From Phormidesmis priestleyi Ana (GTDB lineage: Bacteria > Cyanobacteriota > Cyanobacteriia > Phormidesmidales > Phormidesmidaceae), in NCBI GenBank assembly GCA_001314865.1, contig LJZR01000001.1, positions 359,718 to 423,717 of the forward strand: DNA of 64,000 nucleotides. The letters are read 5' to 3'. The notes under the pieces are model-generated. The model ran no database searches. It saw only the letters and a program-made list of their open reading frames with translations, and had not been told where the DNA came from. Each line of letters begins with the position of its first letter. The stretch's first letter is position 1. Both the position numbers and the translations under genes were made by a program. Below, one piece after another: positions 46,440 to 55,195 of the stretch.

Positions 46440-47507
46440 ATGCCTCTCAGCTATGCCATTATTGGAACCGGAGCAATCGGTGGCTACTACGGTGCGCGTC
46501 TTCAACAGGCGGGCGCTCAAGTACATTTTTTGCTGCGAAGCGATTACGAACAGGTGCGCGATCGCGGCATTAAAATAGACTCCACAGATGGCGACTTCAC
46601 CCTACCAAAGGTAAACGCCTACCTAAACGCTGAAGATATTCCCCCGGTCGATGTTGTCGTTGTCGCGCTTAAAACCACCCAAAATCATCTGCTCAAAAAC
46701 TTGCTGCCAAAAATCAAATCCAACGGCGCAATTCTCTCTTTGCAAAACGGGCTAGGCGTAGAAGCTGATATTGTTCAACAGATTGAAGCAACCAGCTCTC
46801 AATCAACCAGCTCTCGATCAACCAGTCCTCAATCAACAGACGTCCAAACAACAGCTTCCCAAACAACAATTCTAGGGGGCCTTTGCTTCATTTGTTCCAA
46901 CAAAGTGGGGCCGGGTCACATTCGGCATCTCGACTATGGCAAAGTGCTTTTAGGTGCACATCAGCGGCAACATCAGCGATGCCCGCCCACGCCTTTAATG
47001 CAAAGAATTGCCGCCGATTTTACCCGCGCTAAGATTGCCATCGATATGACAGATGATCTACCCATGGCTCGCTGGCGAAAGCTGGTATGGAACGTGCCCT
47101 ACAACGGCCTCTCGGTGGTACTCAATGCAACTACAGAAGAAATGATGGCCCATCAGGAGGTAAGGCAGTTGATTACGGTTCTGATGCAAGAAGTTGTGAT
47201 GCTTGCCAACGCCTGGGGAAAGTCTGTATCGCCCAGTTCTGTATCGCCCAGTTCTGTATCGCCAAATAGTGAGCGCACCTTGCCGCCGGAAGTTATCAAC
47301 CAAATGCTCACCCAAACTGAGCAAATGTCGCCCTATCGCACCAGCATGAAAATTGACTACGACGAGGGGCGATCGCTCGAACTAAATGCCATCTTGGGCA
47401 ACCCCCTGCAAGTTGCCGATAGGCTCAATATTCAGGTTCCTGCCATTAGGATGCTCTACCAACAACTCGCATTTCTAAACGATAGGAACATACTCCTCCC
47501 CAAATAG
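46440..47507 (+). CDS. panE: 2-dehydropantoate 2-reductase family protein
   Basis: Reduces ketopantoate to pantoate with NADPH in pantothenate/CoA synthesis, or a related 2-keto acid. The 355-residue chain has the N-terminal nucleotide fold IIGTGAIGGYYGARLQQAG, the active-site Lys region VVALKTTQN, LQNGLGVEADI and the C-terminal domain with KLVWNVPYNGLSVVLN and MSPYRTSMKIDYDEGRSLEL. Two low-complexity inserts, Ser/Thr/Gln-rich near residues 119-141 and SVSPS repeats near 262-277, come from short tandem DNA repeats and make it longer than most homologs. Exact substrate is not proven. Confidence 0.88.
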   Translation: MPLSYAIIGTGAIGGYYGARLQQAGAQVHFLLRSDYEQVRDRGIKIDSTDGDFTLPKVNAYLNAEDIPPVDVVVVALKTTQNHLLKNLLPKIKSNGAILSLQNGLGVEADIVQQIEATSSQSTSSRSTSPQSTDVQTTASQTTILGGLCFICSNKVGPGHIRHLDYGKVLLGAHQRQHQRCPPTPLMQRIAADFTRAKIAIDMTDDLPMARWRKLVWNVPYNGLSVVLNATTEEMMAHQEVRQLITVLMQEVVMLANAWGKSVSPSSVSPSSVSPNSERTLPPEVINQMLTQTEQMSPYRTSMKIDYDEGRSLELNAILGNPLQVADRLNIQVPAIRMLYQQLAFLNDRNILLPK

Positions 47508-47552
47508 AAACCAAACACTCTTCCCAACCGTTGGCCTTAAAGTTGATCCAAC

Positions 47553-47592
47553 AACAACCGCCGTATCAAAGAAACAACCGCCGTATCAAAAA
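47553..47592. repeat. 20-bp tandem duplication
   Basis: Two near-exact units of aacaaccgccgtatcaaaga in the spacer between the PanE-like gene and the Hlip gene. Confidence 0.8.
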
Positions 47593-47600
47593 AACAACAA

Positions 47601-47628
47601 AACCAGAGTAAGCGAACCTACTCTGGTT
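47601..47628 (-). terminator. intrinsic terminator of the Hlip gene
   Basis: Arms aaccagagta and tactctggtt around an 8-base loop. On the minus strand the stem is followed by a T-rich run ending in seven T. It lies about 55 bases past the stop of the small gene at 47683. Confidence 0.8.
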
Positions 47629-47682
47629 ATAAGCAACTATTTATAAGGGACTAGTGGGTTATACAATTGTGGCATCGCAAAC

Positions 47683-47826
47683 CTACATCAAACCAATTTG
47701 GGATAAAATGCTCTGCCCAGTCAGGAACTCAGTAGCGAGCCCAATCACAAAGCCCAACATTGCCAAACGACCGTTCCAGGTTTCAGCAAAGCCAACGAAT
47801 CCAAATTTACTGTCTTGATTTTCCAT
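47683..47826 (-). CDS. high-light-inducible protein (Hlip), 47 residues
   Basis: A one-helix member of the light-harvesting-like family that binds chlorophyll and carotenoid and protects photosystem assembly under light stress. The frame encodes KFGFVGFAETWNGRLAMLGF at its start. The Hlip signature E-x2-N-G-R-x-A-M-x-G is intact, and LATEFLTGQSIL completes the helix. AGGAATACTCACC precedes the ATG. A terminator follows. It belongs to a minus-strand cluster with another Hlip-like gene. Confidence 0.93.
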   Translation of the reverse strand: MENQDSKFGFVGFAETWNGRLAMLGFVIGLATEFLTGQSILSQIGLM

Positions 47827-47954
47827 GGTGAGTATTCCTAAAAGCTAAAAGCGTAGATATTGAAACTAATCTTTACAAAATTTAACACAAATCGTTTGGA
47901 GTTTTCAGTTACATAGACAACATTTCGCTCAATTGAGTGAATTTATTGAGTCGC

Positions 47955-48581
47955 TCAATGCCTCATTGATGGCTTTACCCCTTCCAGGGAGCGAACTGTT
48001 CCCTGCTGAAAGTGCTTTTGAACATGCTTTGTCCATTCAAACAATGAGTGAGGCAACGACGTCGTAAAAGGTCTAATCGGCAGTATTGGCTGATTCTGCA
48101 TGTGGCGTTTTGGCAAGCGCATTAAAAGGGATTGCTTGGGCTGCTTAGCATTCCAGGCAAGGGGGGTGAATCCTGATTGTTGAGTTAAAGCTAGCTGTAA
48201 TATCGTTTTGGTAAGCAGCGCCGTGTGTAACCCTGTTACCCCCTCTAGGTTAGCTCGAAGCATGTTGGCCGATGTTAAATTGGCCTGCTCCAAACAACTG
48301 TGCTGGAGGTCAGTTCGAATCAAAAAAGCGCTAGAAAAGTTTGCCTGACTCAAATCAGACTCACGTACCCTTGCCAAAATTAAAAACGCACCGCTAAAAT
48401 CTGCCCGTTTTAAATTGGACTGACTGAGGTTTACCCCCATCAGCGAAGCGCCCCGCAGATCGGCACAGCTCAGGTCAATGCCACGTAAGCACTCGTCTCG
48501 CAAAAAAATGCCCCTCAGCCTGACTCCACGAAAATCTCGCTCTCCGGCTTGATAGCGTTGTAAAAGTTCTTCTGCTGTCAT
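47955..48581 (-). CDS. pentapeptide-repeat protein
   Basis: A soluble right-handed beta-helix protein of unknown role. The 208-residue chain has continuous A(D/N)LXX repeats from about residue 20 to 115 (LSCADLRGASLMGVNLSQSN, LEQANLTSANMLRANLEG). A basic, non-repeat C-terminal tail of about 90 residues follows (KQPKQSLLMRLPKRHMQNQP). There is no signal peptide or membrane helix. It lies within the Hlip cluster, but no link is proven. Confidence 0.85.
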   Translation of the reverse strand: MTAEELLQRYQAGERDFRGVRLRGIFLRDECLRGIDLSCADLRGASLMGVNLSQSNLKRADFSGAFLILARVRESDLSQANFSSAFLIRTDLQHSCLEQANLTSANMLRANLEGVTGLHTALLTKTILQLALTQQSGFTPLAWNAKQPKQSLLMRLPKRHMQNQPILPIRPFTTSLPHSLFEWTKHVQKHFQQGTVRSLEGVKPSMRH

Positions 48582-48766
48582 ACTGCTTCAAACTCCATTC
48601 CCATGGGTTAGAAATCAGAACGATTGAGCCCAGGAGCCCCTCGTTTTAATCTCAGTTTTAATCTCATAGGAGAATAGCAAACCCTAACCGATTGCAACAT
48701 CCATATGGGGGGGATAGGAATATGCAAATATTCAGGAGCAAAAGCACTGACATCGCCGGGGTTATC

Positions 48767-49006
48767 CTAGCTAATGCTGGTGAACACCGCAGCGCCAAGG
48801 GCACCCGTCACTACAATAGCGAGCAACAAATTAGTAAACAGGCGTCCAGTTTCTTTGTTGAAACCTAGTCCCTTATCTTCCTGACCAGCAGTAAAGAACA
48901 AAGACCATGCCTGATTGGCGTTGATGGGCGAGGCACCGTTGAATGCAGGGCGGAATACAACTGGCCCAAATAAGTCATTGTTGGAAAAATCAAAATCGTT
49001 TTTCAT
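48767..49006 (-). CDS. small single-helix membrane protein in the Hlip cluster
   Basis: A 79-residue protein that I do not recognise with certainty. It starts MKNDFDFSNNDLFGPVVFRP, continues ASPINANQAWSLFFTAGQED, and ends with one hydrophobic helix (LFTNLLLAIVVTGALGAAVF). The helix is preceded by ETGR, a faint echo of the Hlip E-x-x-x-R pattern, but the N-G-R-x-A-M core is missing. Its place between two Hlip-type genes suggests a thylakoid or photoprotective role by context only. The ATG at 49006 gives the natural start. Confidence 0.65.
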   Translation of the reverse strand: MKNDFDFSNNDLFGPVVFRPAFNGASPINANQAWSLFFTAGQEDKGLGFNKETGRLFTNLLLAIVVTGALGAAVFTSIS

Positions 49007-49079
49007 TTTGGGTCTCTCTCTATATATTGAGATATTGAGTGTACAGGTGGAAAGCACTGCGGTTAAATCACAAACCGCC

Positions 49080-49337
49080 CTATAAATTGACTAGCCAGGT
49101 CACAATTCCCTGACCAGTGATTAGTTCAAAGGCGATTGCTGAAATAAAACCCATCATGGCCAGACGACCGTTAATGAGTTCAGCGTAATGGTTAAAGCCG
49201 AACTGCTGGATATCGTCCACATAAACTTCAGGCTCTATAGCAAAGTTGTTTAGGCTGCCGCTCTCTTCGATGATGTATCCACGAGATGTTGTGGGACTAG
49301 ATGTTATGGGGCTAGATGCTATAGGGCTAGATGTCAT
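49080..49337 (-). CDS. high-light-inducible protein with N-terminal extension
   Basis: A Hlip-type one-helix chlorophyll-binding protein. The signature HYAELINGRLAMMGFISAIA is clear, followed by FELITGQGIVTWL. The 85-residue form from the ATG at 49337 has an N-terminal Ser/Thr/Pro segment (TSSPIASSPITSSP) encoded by 15-bp tandem repeats, then an acidic linker. A TTG at 49406 would lengthen the protein to 108 residues with more repeats; the true start is uncertain because the repeat covers the start region. Confidence 0.88.
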   Translation of the reverse strand: MTSSPIASSPITSSPTTSRGYIIEESGSLNNFAIEPEVYVDDIQQFGFNHYAELINGRLAMMGFISAIAFELITGQGIVTWLVNL

Positions 49338-49676
49338 AGGACTGGATGTCGTAGGTTTTTCTTTGCTTGTTGTATAAATATAACATAATGTAAATAAATA
49401 TTGCAATACATTGACAATTTAGCTGTTGGCTTTTTATCCAAACGGCTTCGTAAGGCAAAACCGCCTGCAACACTGGAATTGGCATGCCCCGTGGGGGCAT
49501 AGAATCTCACGGAGAAGTTTGATAGCTTGTTGAGGGATGAATGGCTGGGTCCAAGTTGTGCCTTCAAAAGGGTTTAGCACGGTGAATGTGATGCAAATTA
49601 CATCCTCCCTTTTTCGTTGTTATAGCGCTCAGCCCACTCACGCCTATCGTGTTTATTGAGAGGGTACTCAAAACTT
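49338..49676. other. spacer upstream of sodB without a supported gene
   Basis: About 340 bases between divergent genes. The left part is AT-rich and probably holds the Hlip promoter. A short hairpin (tgccccgtgggggca, near 49485) lies in the middle. No gene is supported. Confidence 0.5.
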
Positions 49677-50276
49677 ATGTCTTACGAGCTTCCAACCTTG
49701 CCTTACGACTACACTGCGCTTGAACCTTATATTTCAGAGAGCACCTTAGAGTTTCACCATGACAAGCACCATGCTGCTTATGTCAACAACTTCAATGCTG
49801 CTGTTGAAGGGACTGACTTAGATAGCCAGCCTATTGAAACGGTGATTAAAGCGATCGCAAGCAATCCTGAAAAAACTGGGGTGTTTAATAATGCGGCTCA
49901 AGCCTGGAACCACACCTTTTATTGGAACAGCATGAAGCCAAATGGTGGCGGGATGCCTGCTGGTGATTTGGCAAAGAAAATTGACACCGATTTTGGTAGC
50001 TTTGAAAAATTTGCAGAAGCCTTCAAAAATGCCGGAGCAACTCAGTTTGGCAGTGGTTGGGCCTGGTTAGTGCTAGATAATGGCACCCTTAAGGTAACGA
50101 AAACCCCAAATGCCGATAACCCTCTTACGAGTGGGCAGGTGCCCTTGCTGACGATGGATGTTTGGGAACATGCCTACTACTTGGATTACCAAAACAAGCG
50201 ACCCGACTATATGGGAGCCTTCTTAAGCAATCTGGCAAATTGGGATTTTGCTGCCCAAAACCTGGCAGCTGCTTAA
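49677..50276 (+). CDS. sodB: iron superoxide dismutase
   Basis: Converts superoxide to oxygen and peroxide in the cytoplasm. The 199-residue chain has the metal ligands His in LEFHHDKHHAAYVNNFN, His in AAQAWNHTFYW, and Asp and His in MDVWEHAYYLDY. The AGATQFGSGWAWLV segment with its Gln is typical of the iron form. ATG at 49677 gives the standard start MSYELPTLPYDY. It is followed by a good terminator and sits beside light-stress genes. Confidence 0.96.
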   Translation: MSYELPTLPYDYTALEPYISESTLEFHHDKHHAAYVNNFNAAVEGTDLDSQPIETVIKAIASNPEKTGVFNNAAQAWNHTFYWNSMKPNGGGMPAGDLAKKIDTDFGSFEKFAEAFKNAGATQFGSGWAWLVLDNGTLKVTKTPNADNPLTSGQVPLLTMDVWEHAYYLDYQNKRPDYMGAFLSNLANWDFAAQNLAAA

Positions 50277-50370
50277 GCAATCCTGATCCTGTTCACTGCT
50301 GCATCTATTTATTGCTTCAACTAACTCGGTTAGTTCCACTTTTTCCATGGAGCTTGAAGCCTGACCGCAT

Positions 50371-50400
50371 AGCTTTGTCTCACTGAGGCAGAGCTTTTTT
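50371..50400 (+). terminator. intrinsic terminator of sodB
   Basis: Arms agctttgtctc and gaggcagagct (with G-T pairs) around act, followed by six T, about 95 bases after sodB. Confidence 0.82.
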
Positions 50401-50442
50401 GGATAGCCACTGTTCATTACAACTCAATACCCTACCGACAGA

Positions 50443-50475
50443 GACGCTCAGCAGACGCTCAGCAGACGCTCAGCA
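50443..50475. repeat. 11-bp tandem repeat
   Basis: Three copies of gacgctcagca in the spacer after the sodB terminator. Confidence 0.85.
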
Positions 50476-50575
50476 GTGCTGTGCTCAGTGCAATAAGTTT
50501 TACCACCCCCGGTATTTTTATTGAACGCGAATCCCTTATTTGTCCGGATCTAACCCAACCATATTTAAACCAACC

Positions 50576-50809
50576 ATGATTCTGAATCCTGATTTCCCTC
50601 ACATCATCTGGTCATTTACTTATCGGGGATGGCGACTAGAGGTTGACCAAAGTGAAGAAGATGGTCAAGTTCTATATACTGTTTGGGCAAATCATAAGGA
50701 TGGCTGCGCAGTAGCGGTTCCCTGTGCGCTAACAAGAGAAGAGGCCATCAAGCGTGGGAAACACTATGTTGATTTTCGCCTCAATCAAGCCGCGATGAGC
50801 CTGATTTAG
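50576..50809 (+). CDS. small conserved-looking hypothetical protein
   Basis: A 77-residue soluble protein, MILNPDFPHIIWSFTYRGWR at the start, then LYTVWANHKDGCAVAVPC and an amphipathic C-terminal helix TREEAIKRGKHYVDFRL. Composition and codon use look coding. No family is recognised and no partner is suggested by the neighbours. The ATG at 50576 is preferred to an earlier one 36 bases upstream. Confidence 0.6.
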   Translation: MILNPDFPHIIWSFTYRGWRLEVDQSEEDGQVLYTVWANHKDGCAVAVPCALTREEAIKRGKHYVDFRLNQAAMSLI

Positions 50810-51022
50810 GGCACTGGAATACAGCATTGAGCGATCGCATCAAGCCAATTATTACCCGCGCGATCGCATCAAACCAATTGCTACCAATAGGTTCTCAACC
50901 ATTACCAGAAGTTCGTCTTCAAACCAAGTTTTCTAGGAAAGTGTAACAATGTCGAAGATCAGCATTAATGTTGCTTTGACACCTTGCAAACCCTAGTTCA
51001 CGAAAAACAACCTGAGACTGTG

Positions 51023-52033
51023 ATGAACCTCTTGCTTTTGGGCTTTGGCCTGTTCCTGCTCCTGCTGCTACTAAGCCTTGCCATTTACTTGCTGACCGCC
51101 CGTAAGTACGAATCCGCATCCTCTGTTGCCCAGTCCTACGACAGCTGGACTCAAGACGGCATTTTGGAATTTTACTGGGGAGAACATATCCACCTGGGCC
51201 ACTATGGATCGCCACCCCGACGCAAAAATTTTAAGAAAGCCAAGCATGACTTTGTTCATGAAATGGTGCGTTGGGGCGGCCTAGATGCACTTGCACCCGG
51301 CACAACGGTATTAGATGTCGGCTGTGGCATCGGCGGCAGCAGCCGCATTCTGGCCCGAGATTATAACTTTGCCGTAACAGGCATCACCATTAGCCCCCAA
51401 CAGGTGCAGCGAGCCCAAGCGCTCACTCCCGCCAATGTCAATGCCCAATTCAAAGTCGATGATGCCCTGAATCTCTCTTTCCCGGATGCTAGTTTCGATG
51501 TTGTCTGGTCTATTGAAGCCGGACCCCATATGCCTGACAAAGCCCGCTATGCCCAGGAGATGCTACGCGTCCTCAAACCCGGCGGCATTCTGGTAGTCGC
51601 TGATTGGAACCAGCGGGACGATCGGCACAACCCCCTTAACAGCTGGGAGCGGCTGGTCATGCAACAACTGTTAGATCAATGGGCTCACCCGGCCTTCGCC
51701 AGTATTGAAGGCTTTGCTGAAGAATTAGCCGCCACCGGATTAGTAGCAGGCGGCGTCACCACTGCCGATTGGACTCAGCAAACCCTCCCCAGTTGGATAG
51801 ATTCCATCTGGCAGGGCATTGTGCGTCCAGCCGGATTAGTCAAATTTGGTAGTGTTGGCTTCATCAAGTCTCTCCGAGAAGTGCCCACCCTTCTCCTAAT
51901 GCGGCTGGCTTTTGGTGCGGGGCTGTGCCGGTTTGGCATGTTTCGAGCTGTGCGGGCAGCCTCTCCTAGCCCCATCACCAGCGATGCCGCATCTGATCAA
52001 AACAGCGACAATATCAAAACAGCGACAATTTAG
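51023..52033 (+). CDS. MPBQ/MSBQ methyltransferase (Sll0418-type)
   Basis: Methylates 2-methyl-6-phytyl- and 2-methyl-6-solanyl-benzoquinol in tocopherol and plastoquinone synthesis at the membrane. The 336-residue chain has an N-terminal membrane anchor (residues 2-23), SYDSWTQDGILEFYWGEHIH, the SAM site TTVLDVGCGIGGSSRIL, GITISPQQVQRAQALTPANV and IEAGPHMPDKARYAQEMLRV, then EVPTLLLMRLAFGAGLCRFG near the end. These blocks match the Synechocystis Sll0418 family closely. The ATG at 51023 opens the anchor; a TTG at 50984 is less likely. The last codons hold a 17-bp duplication and a 14-bp repeat begins at the stop codon. Confidence 0.93.
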   Translation: MNLLLLGFGLFLLLLLLSLAIYLLTARKYESASSVAQSYDSWTQDGILEFYWGEHIHLGHYGSPPRRKNFKKAKHDFVHEMVRWGGLDALAPGTTVLDVGCGIGGSSRILARDYNFAVTGITISPQQVQRAQALTPANVNAQFKVDDALNLSFPDASFDVVWSIEAGPHMPDKARYAQEMLRVLKPGGILVVADWNQRDDRHNPLNSWERLVMQQLLDQWAHPAFASIEGFAEELAATGLVAGGVTTADWTQQTLPSWIDSIWQGIVRPAGLVKFGSVGFIKSLREVPTLLLMRLAFGAGLCRFGMFRAVRAASPSPITSDAASDQNSDNIKTATI

Positions 52034-52071
52034 CGCGTTCGAATTAGTACGTTCGGATTAGCGCGTTCGTA
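52030..52071. repeat. 14-bp tandem repeat at a stop codon
   Basis: Three units of ttagcgcgttcgaa (variants ttagtacgttcgga, ttagcgcgttcgta). The first contains the TAG of the methyltransferase. Confidence 0.88.
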
Positions 52072-52092
52072 AATCTCTCCCAATCACGCAAG

Positions 52093-52141
52093 CATTGAAC
52101 AAACATTGAGCAAACATTGAACAAACATTGAACAAACATTA
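52093..52141. repeat. 11-bp tandem repeat starting at the amylase stop codon
   Basis: Four units of cattgaacaaa plus a partial fifth that runs into the minus-strand TAA of the amylase gene. The whole space between these two convergent genes is therefore two repeat tracts, one attached to each gene end. Confidence 0.9.
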
Positions 52142-53626
52142 AAAAACGGGCTCGGGCACCCAGACAGATACCGAGCCCGCTTCACAGCAAAATTCGGCCC
52201 AACCTTCACTATCAGTTACCGTGGGCTCATTGATCTGCCCAGTTATATCAATGTAGGTTCGATTCGGCTGACCAGTGTTCATTTTCTTTTTCCCGGCAGC
52301 ACTATTGCTCATGACCACAGCCATTCCCCCTGGGTTTTCTTCAGTGCCTAGTCGCGTCCAGCCAACTGTGCTGAAATGGTCAAAATAGTCAATTTGGGGG
52401 CCATGCCCATAAGTATGCCGCGCTGCCAAGAACCGATCAATTATTGTCTGATAGCTATCTAAAAAGATTTCATGCTCACGGCCATCTGGCCCCACATCCG
52501 TATAGTGCGCGCCGTAATAGTCACCATAGAACACACAAGGGTAACCCGCTTGCCGAAGCAGAATCAGCGCATAGGCTAATGGTTTAAACCAAGGTTCAAC
52601 CACAGACTCTAGTGATTGCAAAGGCTGCGAGTCGTGGTTGTCTACGAGGGTTACCGCCAAGTGAGGGTGCGTTTCTACCAGCGTGTTGCGAAAAATAGTG
52701 CGCATATCATACGCCCCGCCCGCCAAGCTCGCCTGATGAAAGTGGTAATGCAGCGGCGCATCAAACAATGTCACCTTTTCATCCGTGAGGTCAATAAAGC
52801 GATGTAGTGCCTTAATATCGCCCGACCAATACTCGCCCACCGCAAACAAAAAGCGCCCACTATAACGCTGGATATGATCCAGCCACTGCGGAAAAAAGCC
52901 TGCTCGCACATGCTTCACCGCATCAAACCGAAAGCCATCCAAATCGATGGTATCTACGTACCACTCGCCCCATCGCTTGAGTTCCTCAGCAACCGCTGGG
53001 TCTTTTACATCTAGGTCACAGCCCATGAGGTAATCAAAGCTACCTTTTTCCAAATCCACCTGATCGTCAAAGCGCTTGCCGTCAAACAAGTAAACCGCTT
53101 CAAAATCTTCGGGTTCGTGCTCGTTGTGATCGGTCGCATTAAAGTGCCACCAATGCCATTCCATTTCAGAATACTTGCCGTTACGGCCTGGGAAAGTAAA
53201 GTGCGTCCAGCTCTTAATAGTCTGCGCTTCACCAATCGCCAAATGTCGATCGTCGGGATCATACGGCGTTGCCAGAAACATTTCTTGCCTGTCTGCGCCC
53301 ATCATATGGTTTAGCACGATATCGGCATACACTGCGATCCCCGACTGCTTTGCCTTTTGTACAGCGCTTACATACTCATCGCGCGTGCCGTATTTAGTCC
53401 GTACTGATCCCTTTTGGTCAAACTCGCCGAGGTCATAGCGATCATAAACGCTGTAGCCCACATCTAGGCCACCAGCGGCTCCTTTGTAAGCAGGCGGCAG
53501 CCATACAGAGGTAATGCCTGCTTTTGCTAATGCAACCGACTTTTCAGCCAGTTCGTTCCATAGTGAACCGTCTGCCGGTACATACCAGTGGAAAAACTGC
53601 ATCATTACGCCATTGGGTACAAACAT
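52139..53626 (-). CDS. amyA: cytoplasmic alpha-amylase (GH13)
   Basis: Hydrolyses alpha-1,4 glucan linkages, probably in glycogen or maltodextrin breakdown. The 495-residue chain matches E. coli-type cytoplasmic AmyA in length and sequence: MMQFFHWYVPADG, VWLPPAYKGAAGG, ADIVLNHMMGAD. Catalytic nucleophile Asp is in DGFRFDAVKH, the general acid Glu in GEYWSGD, and the third Asp in LVDNHDSQP. No signal peptide is present. glgC, for glycogen synthesis, is encoded 5 kb away, on the same strand but not adjacent. Confidence 0.95.
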   Translation of the reverse strand: MFVPNGVMMQFFHWYVPADGSLWNELAEKSVALAKAGITSVWLPPAYKGAAGGLDVGYSVYDRYDLGEFDQKGSVRTKYGTRDEYVSAVQKAKQSGIAVYADIVLNHMMGADRQEMFLATPYDPDDRHLAIGEAQTIKSWTHFTFPGRNGKYSEMEWHWWHFNATDHNEHEPEDFEAVYLFDGKRFDDQVDLEKGSFDYLMGCDLDVKDPAVAEELKRWGEWYVDTIDLDGFRFDAVKHVRAGFFPQWLDHIQRYSGRFLFAVGEYWSGDIKALHRFIDLTDEKVTLFDAPLHYHFHQASLAGGAYDMRTIFRNTLVETHPHLAVTLVDNHDSQPLQSLESVVEPWFKPLAYALILLRQAGYPCVFYGDYYGAHYTDVGPDGREHEIFLDSYQTIIDRFLAARHTYGHGPQIDYFDHFSTVGWTRLGTEENPGGMAVVMSNSAAGKKKMNTGQPNRTYIDITGQINEPTVTDSEGWAEFCCEAGSVSVWVPEPVF

Positions 53627-54013
53627 TAAGAGAACCGTGACGGGAGGTTTAGTTTTGATAACCGATAGCTCTGGCCACCGAGTCGCATAACTGAGTGATG
53701 GTAATAACTAGGGCAATTCGGTGGCGATAACGTCAGTGGCAACAACGTCAGTAACGATAGCTATGGTTGCGCAAAAGTATAATCCAGAAAATTCTTTTTG
53801 CGATACATTTCTTTACAGTGAAAGCAACGAAAATCAAAAACTAACAGCAACATAAATACTGCGTAAACCTACGGGTCTCACTTTAAGGAGAGAGAGCAAA
53901 AATATTACAGCATAAGCCTTACAGCTGTCCGGAAAATTTTCTCAAGGCCATTTCTTACAGGCTTGAGAAGCTTTATGAACCCATGATGTTATGAGTCAAT
54001 GAGATTAGTAACC
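53627..54013. other. spacer without a supported gene
   Basis: About 390 bases upstream of the amylase gene. A degenerate 15-bp repeat (cgataacgtcagtgg / caacaacgtcagtaa) occurs near 53720-53755. No frame, RNA gene or clear terminator is supported. Confidence 0.5.
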
Positions 54014-55060
54014 TTAGTAACCAATGATGTAACGGCTGTAGTTAGGCAAAATCTTTTTCAACCCTAGCGCCAACACCAAACAAATCAAAATCATACCTAC
54101 GGTAACAAGTGGGTACCACAACCAAGGGCTCTCAATGGCGTTTATACCCAGCAAAGGCTTGACCTGCCGAATAAACGAGATAAAGTAACCATGCGTAAAG
54201 TAAATCGCAAAGCTCGTAGAGGCCAGAATGTTGATAAATTTTGATTCGAGCTTTTCAAAGCGATGAAGCCACACCATAAAGAAAACGCACAGCACTATTT
54301 TTTGCACCATCATCAAATCCAATCCCTGATAGTCCATCGGTGCTTTGTGATAGTTTCCGGTTTTACCTAATGCTGCTTGCAGGGCCGCTACGCCGATTGC
54401 GAGTACTAATAAATAAATCTCTTTGTTCTTTAGGGTGGAATAAATCATCTCTTTCTGTTGCGAGCAGATAATTCCAAACAGATATACCGGCGAAAAGTAA
54501 ACTACGGCCTGCAAAATCAAAATATCGTGTAAGGGTCTGTGCAAGAAAAGAGAGACTACAAACAAAAGAAATGTGATTAGCAGTTGATGCTTAAGCTTGA
54601 ATTGAATGAATGCTATATGCAACGGCGACATCACAAACAGAATCATTGCAAACGGAATGTACCAGTAGGCCGTTAAAAATGCGCCTGTGACATAGTATTT
54701 GAGTGCAGGCACAGCATATAGGTTAAACCAGCCGCTGCCCTGGGGAGCGTACAAATCGTAGTAGGCGTCACCCTGTAAAACCAACATCGCAATGGGTAAA
54801 ATTGAGAGCAGCGTATAGGGTAGCAGCACCTTTTTGAACTTGCCGGCCATAAATTTTTTAAACTGGTATCTCTTGTAAAAAATGTGGTGAAATAAAAAGC
54901 CAGAGATAAATACAAAGAGCACGGTGCCACCTGTCAAAAGGTTGCAAAACACACGTTCGGGGAATGTGTTGAAGCTAGCATCTACTAAATAAAAACAGTG
55001 TCCGGCCACGATGGCCAAGATGGCGATCGCCCGAAAATGATTAATTGAGTTTAGAAACAT
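54014..55060 (-). CDS. acyltransferase family 3 membrane protein
   Basis: Integral-membrane acyltransferase of the OafA/WecH type, which O-acetylates surface glycans or lipids. The 348-residue chain has the signature start INHFRAIAILAIVAGHCFYL with the conserved His, TGGTVLFVFISGFLFHH, and about ten hydrophobic helices to the end. There is no C-terminal SGNH domain. Base composition is more AT-rich than the flanking genes, so transfer is possible. The acyl acceptor is unknown. Confidence 0.86.
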   Translation of the reverse strand: MFLNSINHFRAIAILAIVAGHCFYLVDASFNTFPERVFCNLLTGGTVLFVFISGFLFHHIFYKRYQFKKFMAGKFKKVLLPYTLLSILPIAMLVLQGDAYYDLYAPQGSGWFNLYAVPALKYYVTGAFLTAYWYIPFAMILFVMSPLHIAFIQFKLKHQLLITFLLFVVSLFLHRPLHDILILQAVVYFSPVYLFGIICSQQKEMIYSTLKNKEIYLLVLAIGVAALQAALGKTGNYHKAPMDYQGLDLMMVQKIVLCVFFMVWLHRFEKLESKFINILASTSFAIYFTHGYFISFIRQVKPLLGINAIESPWLWYPLVTVGMILICLVLALGLKKILPNYSRYIIGY

Positions 55061-55195
55061 AAAGACGGTCTGGCATGAACTTAGCTATTTTCACGCAACT
55101 ATTTTCACGTAGCAAATAGCTGCTTACTCGTCCGCAAGTTTACCGAGACATTCGTAACTCAGCACATCCTTCACGATAACTTTATTGCTAGCTTT

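Noticed and set aside
49334..49567. 77-codon minus-strand frame upstream of the extended Hlip
   Set aside because: No standard start with a ribosome site and no domain; it overlaps the likely Hlip promoter.
53627..54013. possible RNA gene in the spacer before amyA
   Set aside because: No strong stem, terminator or conserved RNA motif could be recognised by eye.
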